Shown: positions 8,862 through 17,329, counted from the first letter of the stretch. The stretch: 64,000 nucleotides of DNA from Nitrospiria bacterium (GCA_035517655.1 DATIYJ010000018.1:1-64000); one strand, 5' to 3'. Program-made: numbers and translations. Notes: generated from the letters alone by a model not told the origin.

Positions 8862-8946
8862 GAGGCGGCAAAAGGCGGACGGGAAGAATCCGATTCGGCC
8901 TTGACATTCTTGATCAAAGCACCGAGGATCATTGTACCATAGACCC

Positions 8947-8975
8947 TTGCCTTTTTTCGAGCGGTTGGGTATAGT
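8947..8975 (+). promoter_or_regulatory. Sigma-70 type promoter for the DUF4337 gene (copy A of a duplicated promoter)
   Basis: TTGCCT (8947-8952), 17-base spacer, TATAGT (8970-8975). The -35 with its T-run and the CTTGGG/GTTGGG just before the -10 recur almost exactly at 9622-9650. Confidence 0.7.
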
Positions 8976-9004
8976 GCCTCCCCTTAGGAGGCGGAACATA
9001 AGGC

Positions 9005-9601
9005 ATGGCCGAACTCGAAGTGCCGAAACTGGAAGAGCTGGAGCAATTCAAAACCCGATCCTTCGAGCGGCGGGTGGCGCTCACGACCTCGATCTTCGCC
9101 GTAATCCTGGCCATCGCCGGTCTCGGCGGAAACAACGCCACCAAGGAGATGCTCTTGGCCCAGCAACAGTCTTCGGATCAGTGGGCTTTCTACCAGGCGA
9201 AGTCGATCAAGGAACACCAGACACGGACGCATCGGCTGCAGCTCGACCTGGAGTTGGCCGAGCGCGGCGCCAAGATGCCGCCCGAGGCGCGGAAGAAAAC
9301 CGAGGCGCTCCTGGCGCAGGTCACGGACGAGGAGAAGCGCTACCAGTCCGAGAAGCAGGAGATCGAAAAAGAGGCGAAGGCCCTGGAACATGAACGCGAC
9401 GTGAACCGCACCAAGGACCCGTATTTCGATTTCGCCGAAGTGCTGCTTCAGATCGCGATCGTCATGGCCTCGATCTCGATCCTGGCCGACACGCCGGTGA
9501 TCTTTCATTTCAGCCTGGTCCTCGCCTCGTTCGGCGGCTTCCTGGCGTTGAACGGCTATTTGCTTCTCCTCCGGATCCCCTTTCTTCAAACCGGCCATTG
9601 A
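9005..9601 (+). CDS. DUF4337 family membrane protein
   Basis: 198 residues. One membrane helix near the N-terminus (about 27-43, TTSIFAVILAIAGLG), a long charged coiled coil (about 60-145, rich in Glu/Lys/Arg), then two membrane helices (about 150-190). This helix, coiled coil, two-helix layout and the GGNNATKEML stretch match DUF4337 proteins, whose function is unknown. The AGGAGG at 8986-8991 is 13 bases from the ATG, which is longer than usual. It is driven by the promoter at 8947 and followed 20 bases later by a second copy of that promoter, so it is probably transcribed separately from the metallopeptidase gene downstream. Confidence 0.82.
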   Translation: MAELEVPKLEELEQFKTRSFERRVALTTSIFAVILAIAGLGGNNATKEMLLAQQQSSDQWAFYQAKSIKEHQTRTHRLQLDLELAERGAKMPPEARKKTEALLAQVTDEEKRYQSEKQEIEKEAKALEHERDVNRTKDPYFDFAEVLLQIAIVMASISILADTPVIFHFSLVLASFGGFLALNGYLLLLRIPFLQTGH

Positions 9602-9621
9602 CCCGTGCGGAGGACACCGCC

Positions 9622-9650
9622 TTGCCTTTTTTGAAATCCTTGGGTATAGT
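9622..9650 (+). promoter_or_regulatory. Sigma-70 type promoter for the metallopeptidase gene (copy B)
   Basis: TTGCCT (9622-9627), 17-base spacer, TATAGT (9645-9650). It is nearly identical to copy A at 8947-8975, including the T-run after the -35 and TTGGG before the -10. Confidence 0.7.
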
Positions 9651-9674
9651 CCATCACAATCAGGAGGGGTGGCG

Positions 9675-10070
9675 TTGGAATATCACCCGGCACCGGATAT
9701 CGACGAGGAGATCGCGCAGATCGTCCGGTCGCTTGAGATGGACCACATCCAACCCGGGCGCGTCCGGGCGATCCGAAGCCGGGGGACCAAAAGCCGCCGG
9801 ATTCTGGCCCGCTGCCACGGTTTGCCCAAAGCCCTTCAGACCGGGTTGAGTCTCCCAGCCCATTACGTGATCGAGCTCGTCTCGGAAAACTACAACCGTC
9901 TCTCCGAAGACGAGCGGACCAAAACCCTGATCCACGAGCTCCTCCACATCCCGCGCGTCTTCGGCGGGGGTTTCCGAAACCACGACTATGTCCGAGACCG
10001 CCGGGTGAACCAACTCTACGAACAGTACCTGAGAAAAACAAGGAATCCGCCCGGCCTTCCCCCGCCTTGA
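9675..10070 (+). CDS. Small putative zinc metallopeptidase (HExxH)
   Basis: 131 residues from the TTG at 9675. The GTG at 9669 is in frame, but the strong AGGAGG at 9662-9667 is only one base from it and an ideal seven bases from the TTG. The centre of the protein holds TLIHELLHIP, a zinc-binding HExxH motif, with a possible third ligand in FRNHDYVRDR downstream. The compact size and the ARCHGLPKALQ...YVIELV segment before the motif resemble the small putative metallopeptidases found in phages, archaea and bacteria (PF18894 type). There is no signal peptide, so it is cytoplasmic. Substrate unknown. It is preceded by its own promoter. Confidence 0.75.
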   Translation: MEYHPAPDIDEEIAQIVRSLEMDHIQPGRVRAIRSRGTKSRRILARCHGLPKALQTGLSLPAHYVIELVSENYNRLSEDERTKTLIHELLHIPRVFGGGFRNHDYVRDRRVNQLYEQYLRKTRNPPGLPPP

Positions 10071-10163
10071 CCATCCTCGTCCCGGAAGCGTACCATCGAA
10101 GCTCGTCACGCCGGCCCCGCCGGGACAAGAACGCCGTCTCACCGAACAGCACAGGAGGACCCC

Positions 10164-10516
10164 ATGAGCCGCAACGCCTGTCTTTTCACCCTTGCAGCGA
10201 TCTTCTTTTCCTCTTTCTCCTTCACTCCGATAATCCGCACCGCCGCGGGGGAGGATACGATCACGGCGTCATCGGTGAGATTTTTGACAAAGTCTATATC
10301 GACGGCTCCCTGAACGGAGCGATAAATTATAAGGTCCAAACGACGACGGTTCCGTCCGGCGGCGCGGTCATCGTCGAGTTTGTAGTCGACGCGCCCGGGG
10401 CCTATCGTCTGGTGGATCACAGCATCTTTCGGGTGGCCGACCGGCAATGGAATCCGCCTTCCAACCTGCACATCTGGCCCGTGCCGGGCGGACTGATCAT
10501 GGTCTTGGAATTTTAA
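10164..10516 (+). pseudogene. Broken copper nitrite reductase (nirK-like) fragment with signal peptide and foreign tail
   Basis: An ATG at 10164 with AGGAGG five bases upstream opens a clear signal peptide (MSRNACLFTLAAIFFSSFSF), but that frame stops at 10311-10313. From about 10257 the coding signal continues in another frame as HGVIGEIFDKVYIDGS, VQTTTVPSGGAVIVEFVVD and YRLVDHSIFR. This is the C-terminal part of the second cupredoxin domain of NirK-type multicopper nitrite reductases; the His in VDHSIF corresponds to the type-2 copper ligand. The signal peptide and domain fragment are thus out of frame, and most of the enzyme (several hundred residues, including the other copper ligands) is missing. 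After the fragment, at about 10433, the frame runs into an unrelated 28-residue tail that recurs at 11528. This is a decayed, rearranged gene that cannot encode a working reductase. Confidence 0.75.
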
Positions 10517-10519
10517 CGC
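10433..10519 (+). repeat. 87-bp imperfect direct repeat, copy 1
   Basis: Nearly 90 percent identical by eye to 11528-11614. It encodes the end of a protein reading ADRQWNPPSNLHIWPVPGG and ending in a C-terminal Phe and TAA. It is fused here to the nirK fragment. With copy 2 it brackets the membrane protein gene at 10581-11360. Confidence 0.85.
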
Positions 10520-10580
10520 GGGGCCGTTCGGCTGTCTTGCTCTGATCGCCGCCGGTCTGATGGCTGAAATGGAGGAAATG

Positions 10581-11360
10581 ATGGGCCGCAATGAAGAAAA
10601 AATGAACATGGTCAAGGAAGAGATCTTCGGCAAAGTACCGGAGGTCACTCTGATCTTCTGGATCATCAAGGTCCTGGCCACGACCCTGGGCGAGACCGGC
10701 GGGGATGCCGTGTCCATGTCGATGAATCTCGGCTATATCGTGAGCACTGGAATTTTTGCGGTGATCTTCATCGCTGCGGTCATCGTCCAGGTCTCCGCGA
10801 AGCGATTTCATCCGGTCGTGTACTGGACGACCATTGTGGCAACGACAACGGTTGGAACGACCTTGGCGGACTTCGCGGATCGTTCGCTGGGCATCGGATA
10901 TGCGGGCGGAACAACCATTTTGTTCGCCCTTCTGATGGCGTCACTGTTCATTTGGTATCGCGCTCTTGGTTCGGTCGCCGTGAATACCGTAAGCACTCCG
11001 AAATCCGAAATGTTCTACTGGGTCACCATCATGTTTTCTCAGACCTTGGGCACTGCGCTTGGCGACTGGACCGCGGATGCCGACGGCCTTGGATACAATG
11101 GCGGCGCGTTGGTGTTTAGCGCAATGCTGGCCATCCTTGCAGCAGCATACTATCGAACGACCCTATCCCGCACGATGCTTTTCTGGGCGGCCTTCATCCT
11201 TACGAGACCCCTTGGAGCCGTGGTCGGCGACTTCCTGGACAAACCCGTCAGTGAGGGCGGCTTGGCGTTAAGCCGCTACGCAGCATCGGCAGGGCTTCTC
11301 GTGCTCATTGGGTTGTGCATCTTGATCTTTTCGCATAAAGCGGCTAAACATGGGCATTGA
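10581..11360 (+). CDS. Polytopic membrane protein with four internal repeats (COG4705-like)
   Basis: About 259 residues from the ATG at 10581, favoured by GGAGG five bases upstream; the ATGs at 10560 and 10602 are alternatives. The protein is four copies of a roughly 65-residue unit, each with two membrane helices and a conserved Thr-Leu-Gly/acidic motif: ATTLGETGGDAVSM, TTVGTTLADFADRSLGIGY, QTLGTALGDWTADADGLGY and RPLGAVVGDFLDKP. It matches the uncharacterised membrane-anchored proteins of COG4705, whose function is not established. The repeated acidic residues facing the membrane suggest ion or metal binding, which is inference. The gene is intact although both flanks carry gene debris and direct repeats. 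Confidence 0.8.
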   Translation: MGRNEEKMNMVKEEIFGKVPEVTLIFWIIKVLATTLGETGGDAVSMSMNLGYIVSTGIFAVIFIAAVIVQVSAKRFHPVVYWTTIVATTTVGTTLADFADRSLGIGYAGGTTILFALLMASLFIWYRALGSVAVNTVSTPKSEMFYWVTIMFSQTLGTALGDWTADADGLGYNGGALVFSAMLAILAAAYYRTTLSRTMLFWAAFILTRPLGAVVGDFLDKPVSEGGLALSRYAASAGLLVLIGLCILIFSHKAAKHGH

Positions 11361-11527
11361 GCGCCGAGGATAAAACCCATCGAGCGGTGGCTTTCAATTC
11401 CTTCCACGGGACTGCCTGCGACAGCCGTGACATCAGCGTAAAAGACCCGACACCGAATTTTAGGAATCGGGGCTTCAAGCATTAAAATCGAGCTGGCATA
11501 TCCAACGGCGGCCCGATCGGCTATTGG

Positions 11528-11614
11528 GAGGCCGACCGGCAACGGAATCCGCCTTCCAACTCGCCCATCCGGCCCGTCCCGGGCGGATTGATCATGGTCT
11601 GGGAATTTTAACGC
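11528..11614 (+). repeat. 87-bp imperfect direct repeat, copy 2
   Basis: Second copy of the tail at 10433-10519, reading GYWEADRQRNPPSNSPIRPV and ending in WEF and TAA. In this frame the fragment is open for only about 42 codons after an upstream TAA, so it is gene debris. The last C-terminal Phe is typical of outer membrane barrels but the parent gene is not identifiable. The stop of the minus-strand sulfotransferase gene lies inside this repeat. The rest of 11361-11607 shows no gene. Confidence 0.8.
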
Positions 11615-12477
11615 CGACTCGGTGCGGGATCCGGAACTGAAACGGCATTCTGGCGCTCGGCGTATTCGCGGCATTGTTGCCAGTCGTCGGCGTACCGTTG
11701 CCGGATTTTTTCCAATTGCTCTTTGGGAATCAGGTCGTCCTTCGGCAGCCAGGCGTCGGGCAGCAACACCGCGGGGTAGAGGATCGAATAGACAAGCAGC
11801 GAGCGCGACCGCTTCTGGACCCAGCGCCAGACTCTCGGCCCGGAAAATTGCTGCACCGGCGAGAACAAATAGCGGCTGACGCTTCGAAGCACCCGGAGTT
11901 GTTTGTCGGCGTAGGAGGTGTGGAAGGGACTCAGGGAAATTTGGTTCCGGTCGTAGTCCGCGCTGCAGAACCGGGCCATCTTGTCCACGAAGGCCACGGC
12001 GTCGGATTTCAGGTCCTCATAAAACAGAACCAGCGGTTTTTCGGAAAAATATTTTTCCAGAATACGCAGCTTCGGAAAAAAATAGAGATCGCTCTGCTTC
12101 CAGTAACCTTTGTCCCGTTCAAGGTCGAGGAAGGCTTCGAAGGGCAGGCCGAACCCGTTTTTGACGCGACGGCGATACTGCGAAGCAATCCAGGAATCGT
12201 GCCGGCGCAGCACGATCATCGTGCGCGCGTGCGGATAGCGGGCTGCAAAACGGCTCACCTCCCTCTCCAGCTGCCTGTCGAACTCGCGCGACACGAGGTA
12301 CTTCAGATGGTCGGATCGGTCGATGATCTCGGCATAACGGTGATAGCGCGTATTCTTCACGTAATAAATGCCGCGGAAATTGGGGAACACCTTGTGCTGA
12401 AGCCACGTCGTCGCGGTTTTGGCCAGCCCGACATGGAAGAAGATCTGTTTTTCGCGGGAAGCGATGTTTGCGTCCAC
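11608..12477 (-). CDS. Sulfotransferase (PAPS-dependent family)
   Basis: 289 residues. The 5'-phosphosulfate-binding loop is FFHVGLAKTATTWLQ near the N-terminus, and the 3'-phosphate-binding region is MIVLRRHDSWIASQYRRRVK around 87-106. Both match PAPS-dependent sulfotransferases, which transfer sulfate to sugar, lipid or protein acceptors. There is no signal peptide or membrane segment, so modification occurs in the cytoplasm before export. It is the last gene of the glycolipid-like minus-strand region, 106 bases downstream of the PIG-L/GT2 fusion, so sulfation of the product of that region is a fair inference. Its stop codon lies inside direct-repeat copy 2, so its extreme C-terminus may be altered by the rearrangement there. 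Confidence 0.85.
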   Translation of the reverse strand: MDANIASREKQIFFHVGLAKTATTWLQHKVFPNFRGIYYVKNTRYHRYAEIIDRSDHLKYLVSREFDRQLEREVSRFAARYPHARTMIVLRRHDSWIASQYRRRVKNGFGLPFEAFLDLERDKGYWKQSDLYFFPKLRILEKYFSEKPLVLFYEDLKSDAVAFVDKMARFCSADYDRNQISLSPFHTSYADKQLRVLRSVSRYLFSPVQQFSGPRVWRWVQKRSRSLLVYSILYPAVLLPDAWLPKDDLIPKEQLEKIRQRYADDWQQCREYAERQNAVSVPDPAPSRR

Positions 12478-12583
12478 TCAAAGACCTTTAATTCGTCAAC
12501 GCGGTTCGAACGGATACTGTCGACCCCGCCGTCCATCATATGGCCGAACATGAAAAAAGGCAATAGATTATCGTGGACGATCT

Positions 12584-14434
12584 CTAAAGGGCCTTCTCCG
12601 AACAGGGATCGCTTTCCGGAACGGGCCGTCGCCCGTTGAAAAGCACCCAATAAATCCGCAACGAATCCAGAACCGGCCGGAAATGGGAGGAGCGGTTGCC
12701 GTTTAGATAAACCGTCTGGATCGGAACGGTGCCGATTCTCCGATGATGTCCCAACGCCAGCAGGAGAATCTTCATCTCCGTCTCGTAGCGCCGCCCCTGA
12801 ACAGACTGCACTACCTCCCGCACAAAGTTCCGATCCAGTGCGCGCAAACCGGATTGGGTGTCCAGCGGGCTTTCGGGGTAGAGCCGGCGCAGCAGCGCAC
12901 TCGTCAGCGTGTTGCCGATGCGGCTCCGGAGAGGCATCGCCCCGAATTGGACCCGTTCCCCGATCACCAACGACGCGCCTTTTTCTTTCCACGCGCGCAC
13001 GAGACGGGGAATGTCGGCCGGACGATGTTGACCGTCGCCGTCGACCGTGACCAGCAGATCGAACGGCCATTCCGAGATTGCGAGGCGGAACGCCTCGAGA
13101 AGCGCGCCGCCCTTGCCCCGATTGACCGGAAAAGAAACCACCCGGACCCGCCCGCCGCCCTCGGCCTGAATTCGATGCAGGACTTCACCGGTTCCATCGG
13201 TTGAACCGTCATCCACCGCGATCACGTGATCGGCGTGAGCGGCGGCTTCGCGCACCACCGCTTCGCACAGCGCGGCGACGTTGTAGCAGGGGATCACGCA
13301 GCAGATCACCGGCCGGCATTGGATCGCCCCGCCACGGACGGACGGTTCGGAGACAACCCCGCCCCGCGGGCGGTGAATCGGGACCTCGCGCCATCCGGCC
13401 TCATCGAAGAACCCGGGTCGGGATTCCAGCTTGACGAACATTTTTTGAACGGGAGGAAAGAGGGAAAGCGGGAGCAGGACCTCGCCCCGCCTCCGGTTGC
13501 CGTAGAGCCGGGCGCAGGCGATCACGGCCCCGGAGACGCCGTCGCGCACGTCGGCGACCCCGGCCGGTCGTCGGGGCAGCGCGATCGAAAGCCGGAGCGC
13601 GCGGCCGGAGGGGTCGTCCCCGGCCAGGTAAAGGACCGCACGGCCCCGCAAGGTCGGACGCATCCGCATCGCCCACTTTAGGCGCAGCGTCTTGTTCTCC
13701 ACCGCCGCAAACCGCACCGGATGGGCATCGTCCCGATCGATCGGATCGGCCGCGGCCATGAATCGTTCGTGGTCCGCCGCGTAGGAGAGGAACCTCCGAC
13801 GGCTCAACAACAACTGACTCGCGTAGCGGAGAATCGCCTCGCGCTTTCTCGCCCGGACGGAAGGGGCCACCGGAAGCAAAAAGCCGCTCCGCTCGGGCGG
13901 CCGCGAACGGGGACAATGAATCAGATAGCGGATCGGCATCAACCCGGACCGATCCGGCGTCAAACGGGCCAGCGCAAAGGACGCCAGCACCGCGAACGCG
14001 CTGTGGTCCGGATGGCCGTCGAGCTCCGAAGGGATCGCCAGCTTCGTCGGACGCCAGGCTTCGATCTCCCGGGTCAGCGCGGTCACAAGATCGTTCCGGC
14101 CGCTCATCAAAAGGGGGGTTAAGCCCTGATCGGGGTATCCCAAAAAGACCGCGTTGTCCTCCGGAACGCCGAGGACGGCAAACGCCGAGCGGACCTCGGC
14201 CCGCCGACGCCGGCCCCAACGGATCCGTTCATCGGGCCCGATCCGCCAGCGGCGCTCCAGGGCCCGTTGCGGCCAGGGATTGTTCTCCCCGTCGGTCACA
14301 AAAATCACGCGGACCGGCGCGCCCGCGGCGATGGCGATCTGAAGGAGCCCGCCCGCGGCCAGGGTTTCATCGTCGGGGTGAGGCGCAAGGACCATCACCC
14401 GGTCCCGGCCGTTGAAATTTAAAACCGTCGTCAT
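12584..14434 (-). CDS. PIG-L type deacetylase fused to a GT2 polyprenyl-phosphate glycosyltransferase
   Basis: 616 residues from the ATG at 14434, which overlaps the stop of the upstream GT39 gene as ATGA and has AGAGG upstream. Residues 1-230 are a PIG-L/LmbE metal-dependent N-deacetylase: PHPDDE (H19, D21, D22) and ELDGHPDHSAF. A middle region of about 130 residues with beta-rich character follows. From about residue 375 comes a DPM1-like GT2 domain with IPCYNV, VDDGSTDGT, NRGKGGALLEAF, DGDGQHRPADIP and SGLRALDR. There are no membrane helices. GT2 enzymes of this type charge undecaprenyl or dolichyl phosphate with a sugar, and PIG-L enzymes remove N-acetyl groups from sugars; the fusion suggests the two steps act on one lipid-linked amino sugar. 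In the Arn pathway these roles fall to ArnC and ArnD. Confidence 0.85.
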   Translation of the reverse strand: MTTVLNFNGRDRVMVLAPHPDDETLAAGGLLQIAIAAGAPVRVIFVTDGENNPWPQRALERRWRIGPDERIRWGRRRRAEVRSAFAVLGVPEDNAVFLGYPDQGLTPLLMSGRNDLVTALTREIEAWRPTKLAIPSELDGHPDHSAFAVLASFALARLTPDRSGLMPIRYLIHCPRSRPPERSGFLLPVAPSVRARKREAILRYASQLLLSRRRFLSYAADHERFMAAADPIDRDDAHPVRFAAVENKTLRLKWAMRMRPTLRGRAVLYLAGDDPSGRALRLSIALPRRPAGVADVRDGVSGAVIACARLYGNRRRGEVLLPLSLFPPVQKMFVKLESRPGFFDEAGWREVPIHRPRGGVVSEPSVRGGAIQCRPVICCVIPCYNVAALCEAVVREAAAHADHVIAVDDGSTDGTGEVLHRIQAEGGGRVRVVSFPVNRGKGGALLEAFRLAISEWPFDLLVTVDGDGQHRPADIPRLVRAWKEKGASLVIGERVQFGAMPLRSRIGNTLTSALLRRLYPESPLDTQSGLRALDRNFVREVVQSVQGRRYETEMKILLLALGHHRRIGTVPIQTVYLNGNRSSHFRPVLDSLRIYWVLFNGRRPVPESDPCSEKAL

Positions 14435-16188
14435 AGCGACCTCTTTTGGACCGGGAAAGGAAGGTAGCCCCGCTCCACCGCTTGGGCCCATACCACGGCC
14501 AGCCGCCCGGTTCCGGCCGATGGCCGAAATTCGTGATGCCCCCGATCGAGGAACCTCGCGCCTTCGTAGGGACGGCCGTCCAGCCCGCCCGCCGCGGCGC
14601 CGGCGTCGCTGATCATGGAATACCGAGCCGGAATTTCGATTTCAAATGCGATGGGACCGGTTCCATCGATATGAGAGGCCAGAAGCCGCCCGGCCACGCG
14701 CAAGCGGCCCACGGGCAGATAATTTTCTTCAAGGAAAGCGCGGCCGCGGACCGGGAAGAGACCGACGTCCGCGATCGTCACGCAGGTGCGGGTGGCGATC
14801 AGCCGCTCGGGAATGTCATCGACAATAAGTCCCTGCCGGAGCCGCGCCTGGGTGACGCTCTCCAGCGCATAATAGAACGGACGGGAACGAAACACCGTCT
14901 CGCCTTTCAGGTCGAGGACGGGATCCTCGGCTCGGGTCAATCGAAGGACGTCCGTGAGCAGACCCACTTCATCGCGCGTCCCGTCCCGCCACACCGGAAC
15001 GGCCGCCAACAAAAATACCAGCTCCGCAACAGCGACCGCCGCGGGCGCCGCCGCGTCGAGCCACGGACGTGCCGGACCCGTCCTTCCCTCTTGAGCTTTC
15101 CGGAAGCCGGCGACGGCCAAGAACGACGGCGTCAGAAGGACAACAAGAAGCGGATAAAACGGGAGATGGTCCTGGGCCGAAAAGACCGGCCAGAAGGTGT
15201 GCACCGCCAAGAAGTACAACCCGGCCGCGAGAAAGACAACCGCACGCCGGGCCCCGATGGCGGGATCGGGAGCCCGGTGCGCGATCGTCCGCGCCGCCCA
15301 TCCCAGCGGCGGCAGCATGAAGACTAAGAGAAGGACTCGACCGGAATTCGCGGGCCGGGACCCCAGGCCCGAAACGAGGTTGTGGACCACCGCACCATAA
15401 AAGAATGCCGCGCCGGCGTCTTGGACGGCAAAAAACAGCGCCAACCCCAGGGGAACCAGCACGAATCCCGCCAAGGCCGCCGCGGCCAATCGGCCCGGGC
15501 CGGGGTCCCGGGTATCCCGCCGGACGTTGGGAGCGAGCGCTCTCGTTGACAAAAGCGCGACGCCGAGCGCGGCCAGCAACAGGATTGTTTTCATCGAGAC
15601 GCTCAACGCGGCGCCCAACAAAAGGCCGCCGAAAAAGCTTCGCGAGGAGGTCGGCGGCCCTTGAAGCAGAACGTCCAAGGCCAGGAGCCAGAGCGTGGCC
15701 CAAAGAACATCGGTTCGAAACTGGACCGTGTAAATAAAAAAACCGGGAAGCAGTCCGGTGAACACCGCGGCCCAGAGTCCGGTCCGGCGGCTAAAGAGCT
15801 TGAGACCGATCCGGTACGTGGCCCAAAGCGACAGAACGGCCAACGGGATCATGGCCAGTCGCATCCAGAGCAGGACATCGGGCCTCTCGCCCAAAACGCC
15901 CACGAGCGGCGCGAAGAGAAGATGAAAAAGCGGCGTGTGATTATCGAAAACGTCTCGGTATTGAAGGAGGCCCCGCGTCCAGCCCCAGGCCACGTGCAGG
16001 TGCTGGGGTTCGTCCGAGTTGAAGCGATAGCGGAAGACGTAGACGACGCGCCAGAACAACGTCATCGTAAAAAACGCCGCGATCAAGCCCCGTTCGCCTC
16101 TTGAGATCGCGGCGTTCGAATCCGCGTCCGCGATCGTTTGAGAAGCCACGGTACGATTCACCCGGACCGGGAGGAGTTGCGTTACCAT
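14431..16188 (-). CDS. GT39-family membrane glycosyltransferase (ArnT/PMT-like)
   Basis: 585 residues from the ATG at 16188, which overlaps the upstream stop (ATGGTAA); the longer frame to 16242 lies inside the upstream gene. The first loop after helix 1 reads NSDEPQHLHVAWGW and then VFDNHTPLFHLLFAPL, the acidic and NH(T/P)PL signature of GT39/ArnT-type enzymes that use polyprenyl-phosphate sugars as donors on the periplasmic face. About ten to twelve membrane helices follow, then a soluble C-terminal domain from about residue 400. It is coupled by ATGA overlap to the PIG-L/GT2 gene, which plausibly makes its lipid-linked donor. Acceptor (lipid A, protein or another lipid) unknown. Confidence 0.87.
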   Translation of the reverse strand: MVTQLLPVRVNRTVASQTIADADSNAAISRGERGLIAAFFTMTLFWRVVYVFRYRFNSDEPQHLHVAWGWTRGLLQYRDVFDNHTPLFHLLFAPLVGVLGERPDVLLWMRLAMIPLAVLSLWATYRIGLKLFSRRTGLWAAVFTGLLPGFFIYTVQFRTDVLWATLWLLALDVLLQGPPTSSRSFFGGLLLGAALSVSMKTILLLAALGVALLSTRALAPNVRRDTRDPGPGRLAAAALAGFVLVPLGLALFFAVQDAGAAFFYGAVVHNLVSGLGSRPANSGRVLLLVFMLPPLGWAARTIAHRAPDPAIGARRAVVFLAAGLYFLAVHTFWPVFSAQDHLPFYPLLVVLLTPSFLAVAGFRKAQEGRTGPARPWLDAAAPAAVAVAELVFLLAAVPVWRDGTRDEVGLLTDVLRLTRAEDPVLDLKGETVFRSRPFYYALESVTQARLRQGLIVDDIPERLIATRTCVTIADVGLFPVRGRAFLEENYLPVGRLRVAGRLLASHIDGTGPIAFEIEIPARYSMISDAGAAAGGLDGRPYEGARFLDRGHHEFRPSAGTGRLAVVWAQAVERGYLPFPVQKRSL

Positions 16189-17264
16189 TGAAGCGCCGTT
16201 CCGCCCAGAACTTCCATCGCGCCCGAAGGGGAGAGGCCCCACGCTCCCTGAAGGTTCAGCGGCAGTTTGTTAAAAAGGAGATGGGTCACCCCGCCCGTCA
16301 CCGCACCGTACAGGTGCGGGCTCCATCCACCGGCGGCGTCATATCCCACATGAAAACTCCAATCCGGCGTCGGCCGGAAGGCAAGCCCCGCCTCCCCGTC
16401 GATAAATCCCTTCACGGCGAACTGCTGATAAAGGTAGCCCGGCAGAGGAATGTTGAAGTCGTCCTCCTGAAGGGATCCGAGGGTCGTGGACCAGAACCGG
16501 GCCGAACGGGAATCCGCGCCTTCGCGCGCCGCCAACCCGAACGTGGTCGATGGCGAGACCGGGTGATACCATTCTTCCACGCCCTGGACGGTCGCGACCG
16601 TTTTCTCCGGCTCCGACGCGAATCCATTAAATTGGAGGGCGGAAAAGGAAAAAAACAGCCGGGTACCGGAGGTCGGTTCATCCCATTTCGTCCGCTGGGT
16701 TCGGTCCCGCTCCAGCTGGAGCAACTCCGTCGTTTTCCGACCCGTCTCCTTAACGTCGCCGTCCAGTTTTCCCGAAACCCATTCGACGCCCAGACGGGCA
16801 TCCGCGACCGGGCTTCTTTTCAGGATCCCCGCTCCCGTTCCCAGGCCCCGAAACCGGGTCTCGGTGAGCCGGCCGCTTTGTTCCGAGGGTTGATAGAAGA
16901 AAGGATATTCCGCGATGAAGGCGATATAAGGGCTCACCGACGCAGGCGACTCCAAGGTCAACCGGCCGCCATCCGAGTCCACCGAGGCGTTCACAAAGGT
17001 GAGTCGGGGCGTCTTCAGTATAAAATCCTTTTCCCACGAAAGAAGCCCCAAGCGCTGCGAATGCCCCGCCTTTCGGCTCTCGATCCATTCCCCGCCCAGC
17101 AGGACGGTTTGCAGATTCGAGGAGTCGTCGCGCGGGTCCGACCGGGCCGGACTATTTTCCTGAGGAAACCCGAAATAAGGATTCGGGGCCCCCTGCAGCT
17201 CTCTCGGCAGCATCATCGCCCCGCTGAGGATAAAAATTAAAATCCCGCCCTTCCTTCTCAACAA
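16182..17264 (-). CDS. Predicted outer membrane beta-barrel protein
   Basis: 360 residues. The start is a TTG at 17264 with GGGGAG upstream; the N-terminus has a positively charged stretch and a hydrophobic segment (ILIFILSGAMMLP) ending near LQGA, a signal peptide. The mature part alternates polar and aromatic residues in short strands and ends in Trp (GGTALQW), as outer membrane barrels do. No known family is recognised. It is first in an operon with the GT39 and PIG-L/GT2 genes, the last of which overlaps by seven bases, so it may export, anchor or bind the product of those enzymes. Confidence 0.6.
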   Translation of the reverse strand: MLRRKGGILIFILSGAMMLPRELQGAPNPYFGFPQENSPARSDPRDDSSNLQTVLLGGEWIESRKAGHSQRLGLLSWEKDFILKTPRLTFVNASVDSDGGRLTLESPASVSPYIAFIAEYPFFYQPSEQSGRLTETRFRGLGTGAGILKRSPVADARLGVEWVSGKLDGDVKETGRKTTELLQLERDRTQRTKWDEPTSGTRLFFSFSALQFNGFASEPEKTVATVQGVEEWYHPVSPSTTFGLAAREGADSRSARFWSTTLGSLQEDDFNIPLPGYLYQQFAVKGFIDGEAGLAFRPTPDWSFHVGYDAAGGWSPHLYGAVTGGVTHLLFNKLPLNLQGAWGLSPSGAMEVLGGTALQW

Positions 17265-17329
17265 TTTGACTCCCCGCTTTATTTCAGATAGGCTGTTTCA
17301 ACACGCGCCGCAAGGCCGTCCGATGGAAG

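Noticed and set aside
8901-8940. TTGACA at 8901 with TACCAT at 8935 as a promoter
   Set aside because: Spacing is 28 bases, too long for a sigma-70 promoter; the 8947-8975 pair is far better.
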